Assembly (NCBI GenBank): GCA_963847085.1
Contig: CAWJYO010000003.1
Location: 1 to 64,000 of the forward strand
Origin: Ilyomonas sp963847085
GTDB taxonomy: Bacteria; Bacteroidota; Bacteroidia; Chitinophagales; Chitinophagaceae
Reading direction: 5' to 3'
DNA length: 64,000 nucleotides
A program made the translations under genes and the position numbers. Below, piece after piece: positions 9,057 through 18,099 of this stretch (position 1 is its first letter; each line of letters starts with the position of its first letter). The notes below the pieces were generated by a model that did no database searches, had not been told where the DNA came from, and worked only from the letters and a program-made list of their open reading frames with translations.

Positions 9057-9651
9057 TCAACTTCCCGAATACATTACATAATACAACACAATCAACAGCA
9101 CAGCAGCAATGGCAATAATCAGTGCATAGACTTTCCATTTTCCTTTTGCTTCTTTTTCTTCGTACACCATTTTCTGCGTTGCTTCGTCGGGTGCGTTGTA
9201 CTCTTTTATATGCTCTTGCTCACCAATCAAAACCGTATGTTGTGCAGTCCTTGCGAACCACACGCTCGGCTGTTAAAGCCGGGTAAAAACAAAACGGGTA
9301 TTCTGCCGCTGTAAAAGCAATGCTATCATCATCGGTTTTATGAAGCTTGCCAATGCCTCTTAATTCGCAAACCTTTTTTTGTTTCAACTGTTCAATCAAA
9401 TCTTCTACTTCGTCTTTATACTTACGAATGGCAATTACTTTCTCCACCTTCCATTCGCGTGATAAAAAAGTATAAAAATGATTGTTGGTAGGATACACAA
9501 CGGGTGCAAAAGAAACAGAGGTTTGTGGCGGCTCTATTTTTTTATCAGTAAACTGCAGTTGCGGTGCTGTTTGTTGTACCGCAAAATTGCCAATGCCGGG
9601 AACATTCAAATTTTTATAGAGCACCAAATATTTGTACAAAACCGTTTGCAT
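9057..9651 (-). CDS. CCDC81-like HU-domain membrane protein, one frameshift
   Basis: Small protein with an N-terminal HU-type fold of the CCDC81 bacterial class (QTVLYKYLVLYKNLNVPGIGNF, residues 2-23). A middle region contains IEQLKQKKVCELRGIGKLH, and a C-terminal membrane helix (YALIIAIAAVLLIVLYYV) follows. The span is 3n+1; the frame changes near 9240, joining RVVRKD to AQHTVLIGEQEHIKEY. The start at 9651 is preferred over one 16 codons upstream because it begins the HU-like segment and avoids overlap with the upstream gene. Related proteins in this phylum often carry a SPOR domain; none is visible here. The role is unknown; binding of DNA or of another polymer is inference. Confidence 0.65.
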
Positions 9652-9695
9652 GACGAAGTTTGTTTTTGCTGTATTTTTCAATCCAAAATCATAAA

Positions 9696-10217
9696 TCACA
9701 AATCAATATCTATTCTTTCCGGCTCAAACGCCAAACGGTATTTTTGTAAGAGATGAAACGTGATCAGAATATGAACCAAAAGAACAACGCTTAATACAAT
9801 AAAAAAATTGAGCAGGCCAGCCATTGCACCTTTTAAATCGGCTGCTGTTACACCCTGTGGAAGCGTGGTTGAAGCCGTCCATTGCTTCATACCTTCTTCA
9901 AGCAACGCAGGATTTGCTTTTACCGAAATAAATGAAACCGCAGCCATCAAAAAAAACACAAACGTGATGACGCCGTTAATGCGAATGAAATCGCGCAATA
10001 GCGGCTTGCACCGTTTATTGCTGTCAATGCCTTTTGTTAGAAAAATGAACGAAGCAATAATGTAAATGACCATGCAGGCAAATAAAAAAACGCTGATCAA
10101 CATGGTAGGATTGCCCAAAGCTGAAAGTAATGCAAGCAGACAAACCAAACCAAAAAAGGCTGCTACTGGTAGCAGCAAAAAAGAAAGGATTTTATAGATG
10201 ATAAGTTCGGTTTTCAT
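9696..10217 (-). CDS. Four-helix integral membrane protein of unknown function
   Basis: 173 residues from MKTELIIYKILSF. Hydrophobic segments lie near residues 10-35, 40-62, 78-98 and 135-157. A short soluble loop (ALLEEGMKQWTASTTLPQGV) separates helices 3 and 4, and the tail ERIDIDL is charged. The start at 10217 is chosen because upstream in-frame residues are not protein-like. I recognise no family. It ends 45 nt before the HU-like gene on the same strand, so the two may be co-transcribed. Confidence 0.7.
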   Translation of the reverse strand: MKTELIIYKILSFLLLPVAAFFGLVCLLALLSALGNPTMLISVFLFACMVIYIIASFIFLTKGIDSNKRCKPLLRDFIRINGVITFVFFLMAAVSFISVKANPALLEEGMKQWTASTTLPQGVTAADLKGAMAGLLNFFIVLSVVLLVHILITFHLLQKYRLAFEPERIDIDL

Positions 10218-10320
10218 AAGGCGCAAAAGTAAAATAATGTACGATGTTAGATACCGGATGAAAAATAAAATGAAAATAAAAACGGTACTATCAATTGTAC
10301 AACATGCTTCATCAATCAAA

Positions 10321-11266
10321 TCATTGTTGTTGCGCCGCAAAGCCTTCCGGTACGGCATCTTCTGCATCATCATGCGTTGGCTTGTTCATAGGAACATTGT
10401 TTACATCTTCATGAGTCTGCCCGTCTTCATAACTCACGGATACATACACGCTAAGCTTTTGTTTTGCCAAACCTTTAAAGGTTCCTTTCACAGGCGTACA
10501 ATCTCTAAAATGCCTGCCCACAGCCAGTTTCACATGGCGGTTGGTAACCCAAACATTGTTGGTTGGATCAATGCCAGCCCATCCAAAATCCGGCAAGTCA
10601 GGCTTCCACCCAGGCATGGGTTGCACCTTCGCCACGCATACCATTTTTATTGGGACAAATATAACCGCTTACATACCTGCCCGGAATATGTAAAGTACGC
10701 AGAATCTGCAGCATCACATGAGCAAAATCCTGGCAAACGCCGGCTTGTGTTTCAAGTATTTCGTTCACCGTAGTTTGTACATTGGTAATGCCTTTTACAT
10801 AATTGAAATGTTGGTAGATATAATCTGCGCAGTTTTGAACCGTTTGCGCTACCGTATTGTGAGGCTGATGAATCTGTTGAATGATGTTATCAATTGCATT
10901 TTCATTTGTTATAAAATCTGGCGTTGCCAGTTCAATCAGATGAAAATTTTCATCCATTTCCTGTTGAAGCTCACCAAACATTCCGCCATTATAAATGTTC
11001 ACTTCTTTTGTTTCCAATGTGCGAACCACCAGCTTGCTTTCAATTACCAAAAGTGTATGCAGGGGCAACACACTGAACACGCCCACTTTGTTTCCCCAAT
11101 AATCAAAAAAGGTTTCAACACTGGGCTGATGCGTAATAGTTAACTCATGGTTCAGCACTTCCTGTCCTTCGTATTGATAAGGATAAATTTTAATCTCGTT
11201 ATTACTTTCTTTAACAGCGTGATTGTACTCGTAACGGGTAATGTGATGTATTTTAAAAAGCGACAT
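10321..11266 (-). CDS. Transglutaminase-like cysteine protease family protein, one frameshift
   Basis: Protein with the bacterial transglutaminase-like N-terminal beta domain (MSLFKIHHITRYEYNHAVKE) followed by a transglutaminase/papain-like core. All three catalytic positions are seen: Cys in TQAGVCQDFAHVML, His in GEGATHAWVEA, and Asp in WAGIDPTNN. The Asp part lies in a shifted frame starting near 10610, and the span is 3n+1. The real start is ATG 11266, ten bases before the alpha-E stop. It forms an operon with the alpha-E and ATP-grasp genes, a conserved trio proposed to make or process peptides or amide-linked compounds. The substrate is unknown. Confidence 0.88.
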
Positions 11267-11275
11267 TATTTTCAA

Positions 11276-12229
11276 TTAATGATAAGAGAAAAACTGTTGT
11301 GCAAGTTGCGTGCTAAACAGGGAAAGCTCAGTTTGAATATCATTCAAAAAAGGCTTAAGACTGCTTCCTGTCAGGCTTTCCGGCTCTTTGTATTTTATAG
11401 TGCTGTATAGCCTGCCAAGGCTGTTAATAAGGAGTTGATTTTCTTTACTGTCGTCGGCTTTCGCCATTACTTTTTTTAAGTAAATATTAATGCGACTGAG
11501 CGAATACAAAATAGAGCGTGTGAAGTTTTCGTTCCATATTATCTGGTGAAGGAGATTTTGATTGTAATTATTATTGGTGTACGTTTTTAAATGCAATTCA
11601 TAGCCCGATAATGCAAGCAGGAGATAACGCCATTGCAAAATATCGTGCTGCTGTTCAATATCGTAATCAATAGCCGCCAGTGAATCTTGCAACACATGAA
11701 TGGTATGAAAGCAACGTTCAATGTATTTCCCGAGGCTCATAAAATTCCAGCCGCCGCCGCGAGGCATAGTGAGTTCAATAATACCGGCAAATAAAACCGC
11801 ATGTTGCGCCAGATGTTCCAGAACTTCTAACGCTTCATTACTGCTCAGTTTATTGATGAGATGTGCCTGGTTGATGTAATGATAAATTTGATTCACTTCT
11901 TCCCAGGTTTCTTTGGTAATATGATCCTGTGCGCCGCGTGCATTTTCGCGTGCTCTGTGCACTATTACTTTCAAGGAGTTTTGATTGTGAGTGTCAAAAA
12001 TAATTTTGTGAAGTACAGCAGGCATATTGTTTTCTATCTTCTCAATTTCCTCGCCGCTGAGGTAGGTTGAAATTTGTAACACAGGTCGCCAGCTTTGCGG
12101 TGCGTTCACACCTTTGTCAAGCGAAAGAATATAATGGATTGACATGAGTCTTACAAGGCTATCCGTTCTTTCCATATAACGATTCAGCCAAAACAACGAA
12201 TCAGCAATTCTGCTTAACATGTTGGTCAT
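11276..12229 (-). CDS. Alpha-E domain-containing protein (DUF403)
   Basis: All-helical protein of the alpha-E family, named for a conserved E-R motif; here MLSRIADSLFWLNRYMERTDSLVRL at the N-terminus holds it. A second typical block is MSLGKYIERCFHTIHVL near the middle. 317 residues, intact. It lies between the circularly permuted ATP-grasp gene (upstream) and the transglutaminase gene (9-nt gap downstream), the standard order. No enzymatic motif is visible; the family is thought to be a partner of the ATP-grasp enzyme. Confidence 0.93.
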   Translation of the reverse strand: MTNMLSRIADSLFWLNRYMERTDSLVRLMSIHYILSLDKGVNAPQSWRPVLQISTYLSGEEIEKIENNMPAVLHKIIFDTHNQNSLKVIVHRARENARGAQDHITKETWEEVNQIYHYINQAHLINKLSSNEALEVLEHLAQHAVLFAGIIELTMPRGGGWNFMSLGKYIERCFHTIHVLQDSLAAIDYDIEQQHDILQWRYLLLALSGYELHLKTYTNNNYNQNLLHQIIWNENFTRSILYSLSRINIYLKKVMAKADDSKENQLLINSLGRLYSTIKYKEPESLTGSSLKPFLNDIQTELSLFSTQLAQQFFSYH

Positions 12230-12337
12230 AACGATGGTTGGGTTTAAATAATCACTTCAGGTTTTACCTTACAGCCGTTCCTTTTGGTTTTGTTGATATT
12301 CTTGCAACTTGAATTTTAATTCTTGTTTGTTATTCTT

Positions 12338-13783
12338 TCAATCAATTACCCATGTGTCTTTACTTCCTCCGCCTTGCGATGAATTTACCACCAATGAACC
12401 TTCGCGCAACGCAACCCGCGTTAAACCACCCGGAACAATCTTTACGCCATCTGCGCCAAACAACGAATACGGGCGCAAATCCACATGTCGCGGCTGCAAC
12501 TTGCCATTGATAAAGCAGGGTACGGTGCTTAGTTTTATAATCGGCTGCGCTATAAAGCTGCGGGGATCTTTTTCAATTTCTTTTTTTGCTTTCAGCCATT
12601 CTTCTTCTTCTACTATATTGCCCATTATCATTCCATAACCGCCACTTTGATTGGTACGTTTAATTACCATCGAATTCAGATAAGAATATACATGCTCACG
12701 CTCGTCTTTGTTTTCCATCTGGAAAGTAGGAACGTTGTTCAGAATCGGTTCTTCGTTTAAATAATACCGGATCATCTGCGGAACATAAGCATAAACAGCT
12801 TTATCGTCTGCAACACCGTTGCCTACAGCATTGGCAATGGCAACGTTGCCTTTACGATAAGCGTCCATCAACCCGGGTACGCCCAGCACACTTTGTGGAT
12901 GAAATGTAAGCGGGTCTAAATACTCATCATCAATGCGGCGATAAATCACGTGAACGCGGGATAAACCGCCGGTGGTTTTCATATATACATTATGGTGGTC
13001 AACAACCAAATCTCTTCCTTCCACCAATGGAATTCCCATTTGTCTTGCAAAAAAAGTATGTTCGTAATAAGCTGAATTATAAACACCCGGCGTAAGCAGA
13101 ACAACGCGGGGATTGTGTACCTGGTGCGGAGCCAGCGACAACAGTAATTGATGCAATAAGATAGGATAATTGTTGATAAGCCGCACCGAGTTTCCGGCAA
13201 ACATATCGGGAAAGATACGCTTGGTTACTTCCCTGTTTTCAAGCATATACGATACACCGGAAGGTGTGCGAAGGTTATCTTCCAAAACATAAAATCTACC
13301 ATCATCGCCACGTATCAAATCAATGCCTGAAATATGAACGTAAATATCATGCGGCACTTGTATGCGATATACTTCACGCATATAGTGCGGACAGGAAGCA
13401 ATAAGTCGCGCCGGAATAATTTTTTCTTTTACAATTTTCTGGTCATTGTAAATATCTTTCAGGAATATATTGAGCGCAGTAAGTCGTTGAGCAATTCCCT
13501 TCTCAATTTGCTGCCACTCGTTTCCAGTAATAATTCGCGGAATAATATCAAACGGAAAAATACGCTCTATACCGGCATTATCGGCATATACTGTAAAGGT
13601 GATGCCTTGGTTCATAAACAACTCACCCGCCAGTTTATCTTTATTGTGCATGGCTGGCAAATCAAGATGTTGCAAAGCCGATACAATTTTTGCATAAGGC
13701 TCACGCACGTCGCTGGCGTTCCACATTTCATCGTAGAACCCCTGCATAACTAAATACTCGTTTAATAATGCAGTTACACTCAT
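12338..13783 (-). CDS. Circularly permuted ATP-grasp type 2 protein (DUF404/DUF407)
   Basis: Predicted ATP-dependent carboxylate-amine ligase. The family signatures are visible: PYAKIVSALQHLDLPAM near the start, GIERIFPFDIIPRII, LKDIYNDQKIV, SGIDLIRGDDGRFYVLEDN, SGVSYMLENREV, NAVGNGVADDKAVYAYVPQM, VIKRTNQSGGYGM and RHVDLRPYSLFGADGV. 481 residues, the usual length, with no frameshift. It is the first gene of the ATP-grasp / alpha-E / transglutaminase operon. The C-terminal VPGGLTRVALREGSLVVNSSQ block is typical. Product and acceptor are unknown. Confidence 0.93.
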   Translation of the reverse strand: MSVTALLNEYLVMQGFYDEMWNASDVREPYAKIVSALQHLDLPAMHNKDKLAGELFMNQGITFTVYADNAGIERIFPFDIIPRIITGNEWQQIEKGIAQRLTALNIFLKDIYNDQKIVKEKIIPARLIASCPHYMREVYRIQVPHDIYVHISGIDLIRGDDGRFYVLEDNLRTPSGVSYMLENREVTKRIFPDMFAGNSVRLINNYPILLHQLLLSLAPHQVHNPRVVLLTPGVYNSAYYEHTFFARQMGIPLVEGRDLVVDHHNVYMKTTGGLSRVHVIYRRIDDEYLDPLTFHPQSVLGVPGLMDAYRKGNVAIANAVGNGVADDKAVYAYVPQMIRYYLNEEPILNNVPTFQMENKDEREHVYSYLNSMVIKRTNQSGGYGMIMGNIVEEEEWLKAKKEIEKDPRSFIAQPIIKLSTVPCFINGKLQPRHVDLRPYSLFGADGVKIVPGGLTRVALREGSLVVNSSQGGGSKDTWVID

Positions 13784-13895
13784 AAGTTGCTGTTTACGAA
13801 TTTGTAAAAAACAAATTGACTTTCTCTATGGCGCAACTTATCGAAGAAGGATGGAAAAGTAGTAAAAAGTTTTAATAGTAAATGAGGTTAAAAAT

Positions 13896-13923
13896 AAAAA
13901 GAGAAGCGGTGCTTCTCTTTTTT
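13896..13923 (-). terminator. Terminator downstream of aspS
   Basis: Stem aaaagagaagc / gcttctctttt with a 3-nt loop and flanking A/T runs; works on either strand and separates aspS from the ATP-grasp operon. Confidence 0.8.
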
Positions 13924-13972
13924 ATGATTGATATTAGTTTGGTTGTGTATGCTTTATAATCTTCTTCAATTT

Positions 13973-15800
13973 TTATTTTGAATTGATTTGTATTCCCAAC
14001 TCATCCAACTGCTTTTGATCAATGGTAGCAGGTGCATCCAGCATCACATCTCTGCCCGAATTGTTTTTTGGAAAGGCAATAAAATCGCGGATGCTTTCGC
14101 TCCCGCCAAGTATTGCGCATAATCTGTCAAAACCAAACGCAATGCCGCCATGCGGTGGTGCGCCGTATTCAAAAGCGCCCAATAAAAATCCAAATTTATG
14201 TTGCGCTTCTTCTTCGCTCATGCCTAAGGCTGCAAACATTTTTTCCTGTAATTCTCTTTGATAAATACGAATAGAACCGCCGCCAATTTCATTGCCGTTG
14301 AGAACCATATCATACGCATTGGCTTTGATATTGGCATACGGATGTTCCAAATATTTTGAGGCGTTCTCAATGGATGGATTGTTGTTAATCATCACCTCAA
14401 TATCCGAAGGCTTTGGCGAAGTAAACGGGTGATGCCGCGCTACCCAGCGGTTTTCCTCTTCTGCATATTCAAAAAGTGGGAAATCCAGCACCCAAAGCAG
14501 CTTAAACTCACCGGCTTTGCGCAAGCCCAAACGTTTGCCCATTTCCAACCTCAATTCGCTCATCGCTTTGCGCGTGCGTTCCTCTGCACCGGCAAGCAAT
14601 AAAACCAAATCGCCTCTTTGCGCGTCGCAGCTATCAGCAATGGCTTTTAATCGTTCTTCACTATAAAATTTATCAAATGAGCTTTTATAAGTGCCGTCCT
14701 TATTCACTTTAATAAAGGCAAGACCTTTCATGCCAATTTGCGGGCGCTTCACCCATTCAATCAACTCATCGGTTTGTTTTCGCGAATATTCTGAACATGC
14801 TGGAACGGCGATGGCTAACACAGTTTCTGCTTCATCAAACACTTTAAAATCTGCTCCGCTTATTAACTCGCTATTGTCTTGTTTGGAAACATAAACCGAG
14901 GAAGGCTTTTTCAGGTTAGAAATCTTCATTCCAAAACGTATATCTGGTTTGTCGTTTCCATAGTTCCACATCGCATCTTCCCACGACATCCGTTCGATGG
15001 TTTCGTTGTAATCAATGTTTTTTACGTCTTTAAAAATGGCTTTAATTAAACCTTCAAACATATTCAGGATGTCGTCCTGTTCAACAAATGACATCTCACA
15101 ATCTATCTGTGTAAATTCTGGTTGACGGTCGGCACGCAAATCTTCATCGCGAAAGCATTTTACAATCTGATAGTAGCGGTCGTAGCCACTTACCATCAGC
15201 AGTTGCTTGAATGTTTGCGGGCTTTGCGGAAGAGCATAAAACTGGCCTTCGTTCATGCGCGAAGGCACCACAAAATCCCTGGCGCCTTCGGGTGTTGATT
15301 TAATTAAAAAAGGCGTTTCAATATCCATGAAACCCTGACTGTTCAAGTAGTTGCGGGCAGAACGACTGACTGCATAACGAAGCTCTAAGTTTTTTTTTAC
15401 CGCATTGCGGCGCAAATCCAGAATAACGATATTTCATGCGCAAATCATCGCCTCCATCTGTATCATCCTGAATGGTAAAAGGAGGCACTGCCGACTTATT
15501 TAAAATTGTAAATGAGGAAACGATAATTTCTATATCGCCGGTTGCAATGTTTTTGTTTTTATTGGTTCTTTCACGAACGGTTCCTTTTACTTGTATTACA
15601 AATTCACGACCCAGCGGAGTTTGATCAAGCAAAGCATTTAATTCTTCGCCAAACAACAATTGTGTAATACCATAACGGTCGCGCAAATCAATGAACGTTA
15701 TAGCTCCAAACTTACGAATGGTCTGTACCCATCCGGCAAGCGTTATAAGGCTTCCGCTATCTTCTATTCTTAGTTCGCCACAGGTATGCGTTCTGAACAT
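13973..15800 (-). CDS. aspS: Aspartyl-tRNA synthetase, one-base frameshift
   Basis: Class II aminoacyl-tRNA synthetase charging tRNA-Asp. N-terminal anticodon-binding OB fold (MFRTHTCGELRIEDSGSLIT, LAGWVQTIRKFGAITFIDLR). The catalytic domain has motif 1 (GFMDIETPFLIKSTPEGARD), motif 2 (FRDEDLRADRQPEFTQID) and motif 3 (GIAFGFDRLCAILGG). The bacterial insert domain lies between. The reading frame breaks inside KYRY-LDLRRNAVKK, where one extra base at about 15422-15423 would restore it. The span is 3n+1, giving 608 residues once corrected. An essential gene, so the break is a sequence error. Confidence 0.96.
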
Positions 15801-15905
15801 GATGTATTTTTTGGGAGCGCAAAGATAAGCGTTAGTGGATGGGAAGAAAATTAGCTTTCAGATATTGTATAGGCAGATGATGGTTAATGCGAATTGTGTG
15901 TAGAC

Positions 15906-15929
15906 AAAAAAGCCTTGCCGAAGCAAAGC
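15906..15929 (-). terminator. Terminator downstream of lolA
   Basis: On the minus strand: 7-bp stem gctttgc / gcaaggc (one G-T pair), TTCG tetraloop, then six T. Confidence 0.8.
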
Positions 15930-15957
15930 ATTTTTCATGCAAAAACAAACTTTATAA

Positions 15958-16584
15958 TTATTGATTAATCACTTCAACACCAGGATGCACTTTTTCATCA
16001 AAAACAAATTTGCTATCAGGAATGGAAGCATTGGTATTTACATTGTTCAATGCAAACTCGATGGTATTATCTCCTTTATCCAGAACTTGTGCTTTGGTAA
16101 CAATGTCTTTGGTTTTGTCTATAAATACAGTTACCTGCTTAAAGTTCTTTCTTTTATCAACCGGTGTTAATGCTATTTTATAAATATTACCTGATGAAGA
16201 AAGCAGATTATAGGTAAAATCTTTATCGTAAAAATTGCTTAAAAACTTTTGCGGCGAAAACGCCTGGTTATCATCGGCCGCGTCAGTTACGGTTACTTCT
16301 TTTTCGCTGCTGTTGTAGTTCCAGTTTTTGGTGCCGTCGCTGTAAATTTCGTTACTGCCTTGTTTCAAATAATATTTAGAACCTTTCACTAAAATTTGTC
16401 CTGTTTTTGTACCATGTGCTGCGCCTTTTTTATCTTTTGTGGAATAACTAAAATTGGCTGATATGCCCTGATAGCTTTTGAGCTTATTACTTACTTTATC
16501 GAGGATAGATTTTGCATCAGTTTGTGCAAATGATGTGCTGGCAATACTTATGGCTAATACAATCAATACAAATACTTGTTTCAT
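15958..16584 (-). CDS. LolA-family outer-membrane lipoprotein carrier
   Basis: Periplasmic carrier that moves lipoproteins from the inner to the outer membrane. Signal peptide MKQVFVLIVLAISIASTSFAQ with cleavage after SFA. The mature protein begins TDAKSILDKVSNKLKSYQGI, then FSYSTKDKKG, the LVKGSKYYLKQGSNEIYSDG strand block, WNYNSSEKEVTV, and QVTVFIDKTKDIVTKAQVLD. 208 residues is usual for Bacteroidota LolA. The start at 16584 is chosen because it begins the signal peptide. No LolB is expected in this phylum. Confidence 0.9.
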   Translation of the reverse strand: MKQVFVLIVLAISIASTSFAQTDAKSILDKVSNKLKSYQGISANFSYSTKDKKGAAHGTKTGQILVKGSKYYLKQGSNEIYSDGTKNWNYNSSEKEVTVTDAADDNQAFSPQKFLSNFYDKDFTYNLLSSSGNIYKIALTPVDKRKNFKQVTVFIDKTKDIVTKAQVLDKGDNTIEFALNNVNTNASIPDSKFVFDEKVHPGVEVINQ

Positions 16585-16766
16585 CAGGCTAAAAATTTGG
16601 GTAACAAAAGTAATTCTTTCATTAACAACGGGTAAGATATAAATGATAAACAATCGTTTAATCTTCATTTCAAAACACAATCTTGTTATCTCACAACTCT
16701 TTATCTTTTAATTAACCTTAACACCTATTGAAGGCAGCGCATTGCGTTTTATCATTGCTTCAAAGC

Positions 16767-16774
16767 TAATTTTG
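16767..16774 (+). promoter_or_regulatory. Candidate -7 box (TAATTTTG) just upstream of bamD
   Basis: Matches TAnnTTTG and ends 8 nt before the bamD ATG, so the transcript would have a leader of at most a few bases. A possible -33 TTG lies at 16742-16744 (22-nt spacer). Confidence 0.35.
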
Positions 16775-16782
16775 CGCACGAT

Positions 16783-17610
16783 ATGAAATGGTGTATTCAA
16801 CTTCTTTTTCTCTCTGTTTTGTTTTGTTCTTCCTGTATCTCCAAGTTTGGTAAAGTGTATAAAAGCAAAGACAAGGAATATAAATATAAAATGGCCGAGC
16901 AATATTATTCGCAAATGAAATGGGATAAAGCTTCACAGTTGTTTGAGGGTTTGTTTCCGTATGTAAAAGGTACGGCGCGTTTTGAAGATATGTATTACAA
17001 ATACGCTTATTGTGCGTATAACCAAAAAGATTACTTAAACGCAGAAAATTTATTCAAAACATACACTGAAAACTTTCCCAACGGGCAACGCTCGGAAGAA
17101 TGTGAATACATGCGGGCTTATTGCTTTTACAAACAATCGCCGAAGATAGATTTAGACCAAACCAATTCAACCAAAACCATTGGTTTGATGCAGGCTTTTA
17201 TCAACGCGCATCCGGGTAGTGAGCGCAATAAAGAAGCAGAAAAAATTATTGCTGCCATGCGCGACAAAGAAGAGGTGAAAGAATACAAAGCGGCTCAGTT
17301 GTACTACAATTTGAGCTATTTTAAATCGGCGGCGGTTTCTTTTAATACGTTGATGGACGACTTTCCCGATTCGGATAAAAGCGATGAATACAAATTAGAA
17401 ATGGTGCGTTCTTACTATAAATACGCTGAAGCAAGTGTTACTGACAAACAATCTGAGCGCTTTGAAAAAGTCCTTACCGAAATATCAGATTTTGAAGATC
17501 GCTTTCCGCAAAGTAACTTGCGCCCGCAAGTGGAAGAATTTAAAACACTTTCCAACAATCACATAAAAACATTACATGATGAGCAAGCTAAGGCGGCAAA
17601 TGGGCAATAA
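16783..17610 (+). CDS. bamD: Outer membrane protein assembly factor BamD
   Basis: Outer-membrane lipoprotein of the BAM complex, built from TPR repeats. Lipoprotein signal MKWCIQLLFLSVLFCSSC with a lipobox around Cys18, then SKFGKVYKSKDKEYKYKMAE. TPR-like pairs follow: MKWDKASQLFEGLFPYVKG, KDYLNAENLFKTYTENFPNG, GLMQAFINAHPGS, YFKSAAVSFNTLMDDFPDS and LTEISDFEDRFPQSN. 275 residues, intact. The 3' end overlaps the start of the RNA polymerase omega gene, so the two are translationally coupled. Confidence 0.95.
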   Translation: MKWCIQLLFLSVLFCSSCISKFGKVYKSKDKEYKYKMAEQYYSQMKWDKASQLFEGLFPYVKGTARFEDMYYKYAYCAYNQKDYLNAENLFKTYTENFPNGQRSEECEYMRAYCFYKQSPKIDLDQTNSTKTIGLMQAFINAHPGSERNKEAEKIIAAMRDKEEVKEYKAAQLYYNLSYFKSAAVSFNTLMDDFPDSDKSDEYKLEMVRSYYKYAEASVTDKQSERFEKVLTEISDFEDRFPQSNLRPQVEEFKTLSNNHIKTLHDEQAKAANGQ

Positions 17611-17920
17611 TATTGCACCTGTTGTTGAAACAAAAAGTTTAGTTGATATAAAAAACAGAACCGGCAACTTATACGAATCTATAGCCATTATAGCCAAACG
17701 TGCCAACCAGATAAACGTTGCTGTAAAAGATGAATTGCATACCAAACTGGAAGAATTTGCTACGCACACCGACAGTTTGGAAGAAGTGCACGAAAACAAA
17801 GAGCAGATTGAAATTTCGCGTGCTTACGAAAAGATGCCTAATGCAGCTATTCTGGCAACGCAGGAATTTATGGAAGATAAAATTTATTATCGCAAAAACG
17901 ACGATGATCTATTTAGATAA
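17600..17920 (+). CDS. rpoZ: DNA-directed RNA polymerase omega subunit, Bacteroidota type
   Basis: RNA polymerase assembly subunit. The body SLVDIKNRTGNLYESIAIIA-KRANQI is the Rpb6/omega fold, and RAYEKMPNAAILATQEFMED follows. From ATG 17600 it has 106 residues; an alternative in-frame ATG at 17576 would add eight residues. Either way it overlaps bamD, by 11 nt with the chosen start. A strong terminator follows 20 nt after the stop. Confidence 0.92.
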   Translation: MGNNIAPVVETKSLVDIKNRTGNLYESIAIIAKRANQINVAVKDELHTKLEEFATHTDSLEEVHENKEQIEISRAYEKMPNAAILATQEFMEDKIYYRKNDDDLFR

Positions 17921-17940
17921 GTTGGATTTACGGCAAAAAC

Positions 17941-17972
17941 AAAAAGCAGCATTTACAAATGCTGCTTTTTTT
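17941..17972 (+). terminator. Terminator of the bamD-rpoZ operon
   Basis: 13-bp stem (aaaagcagcattt / aaatgctgctttt), short loop, then T-run. The near-motif GGCAAAAACAAA overlaps its 5' side. Confidence 0.88.
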
Positions 17973-17973
17973 G

Positions 17974-18099
17974 TCTGAACCAGGATTTTGGACGATTTTA
18001 CTGATTCGGATGATTTGAAAAAGATTGAAAGAATTTGGGCAAAAACAAACCAATTTCTACTATCTTCCTAATCAGTAAAATCTCCTCAAATCCTGGTTA
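17974..18099. repeat. Inverted pair of the TCTGAACCAGGATTTT repeat
   Basis: Plus-strand copy 17974-18016 and minus-strand copy 18062-18099 enclose a 45-nt spacer. The spacer contains GGGCAAAAACAAA at 18037-18049. The right copy reaches the stop codon of rng. Confidence 0.78.

Noticed and set aside
10198..10773. 191-codon plus-strand ORF across the transglutaminase gene
   Set aside because: Antisense to a well-supported gene with catalytic motifs; no motifs of its own.
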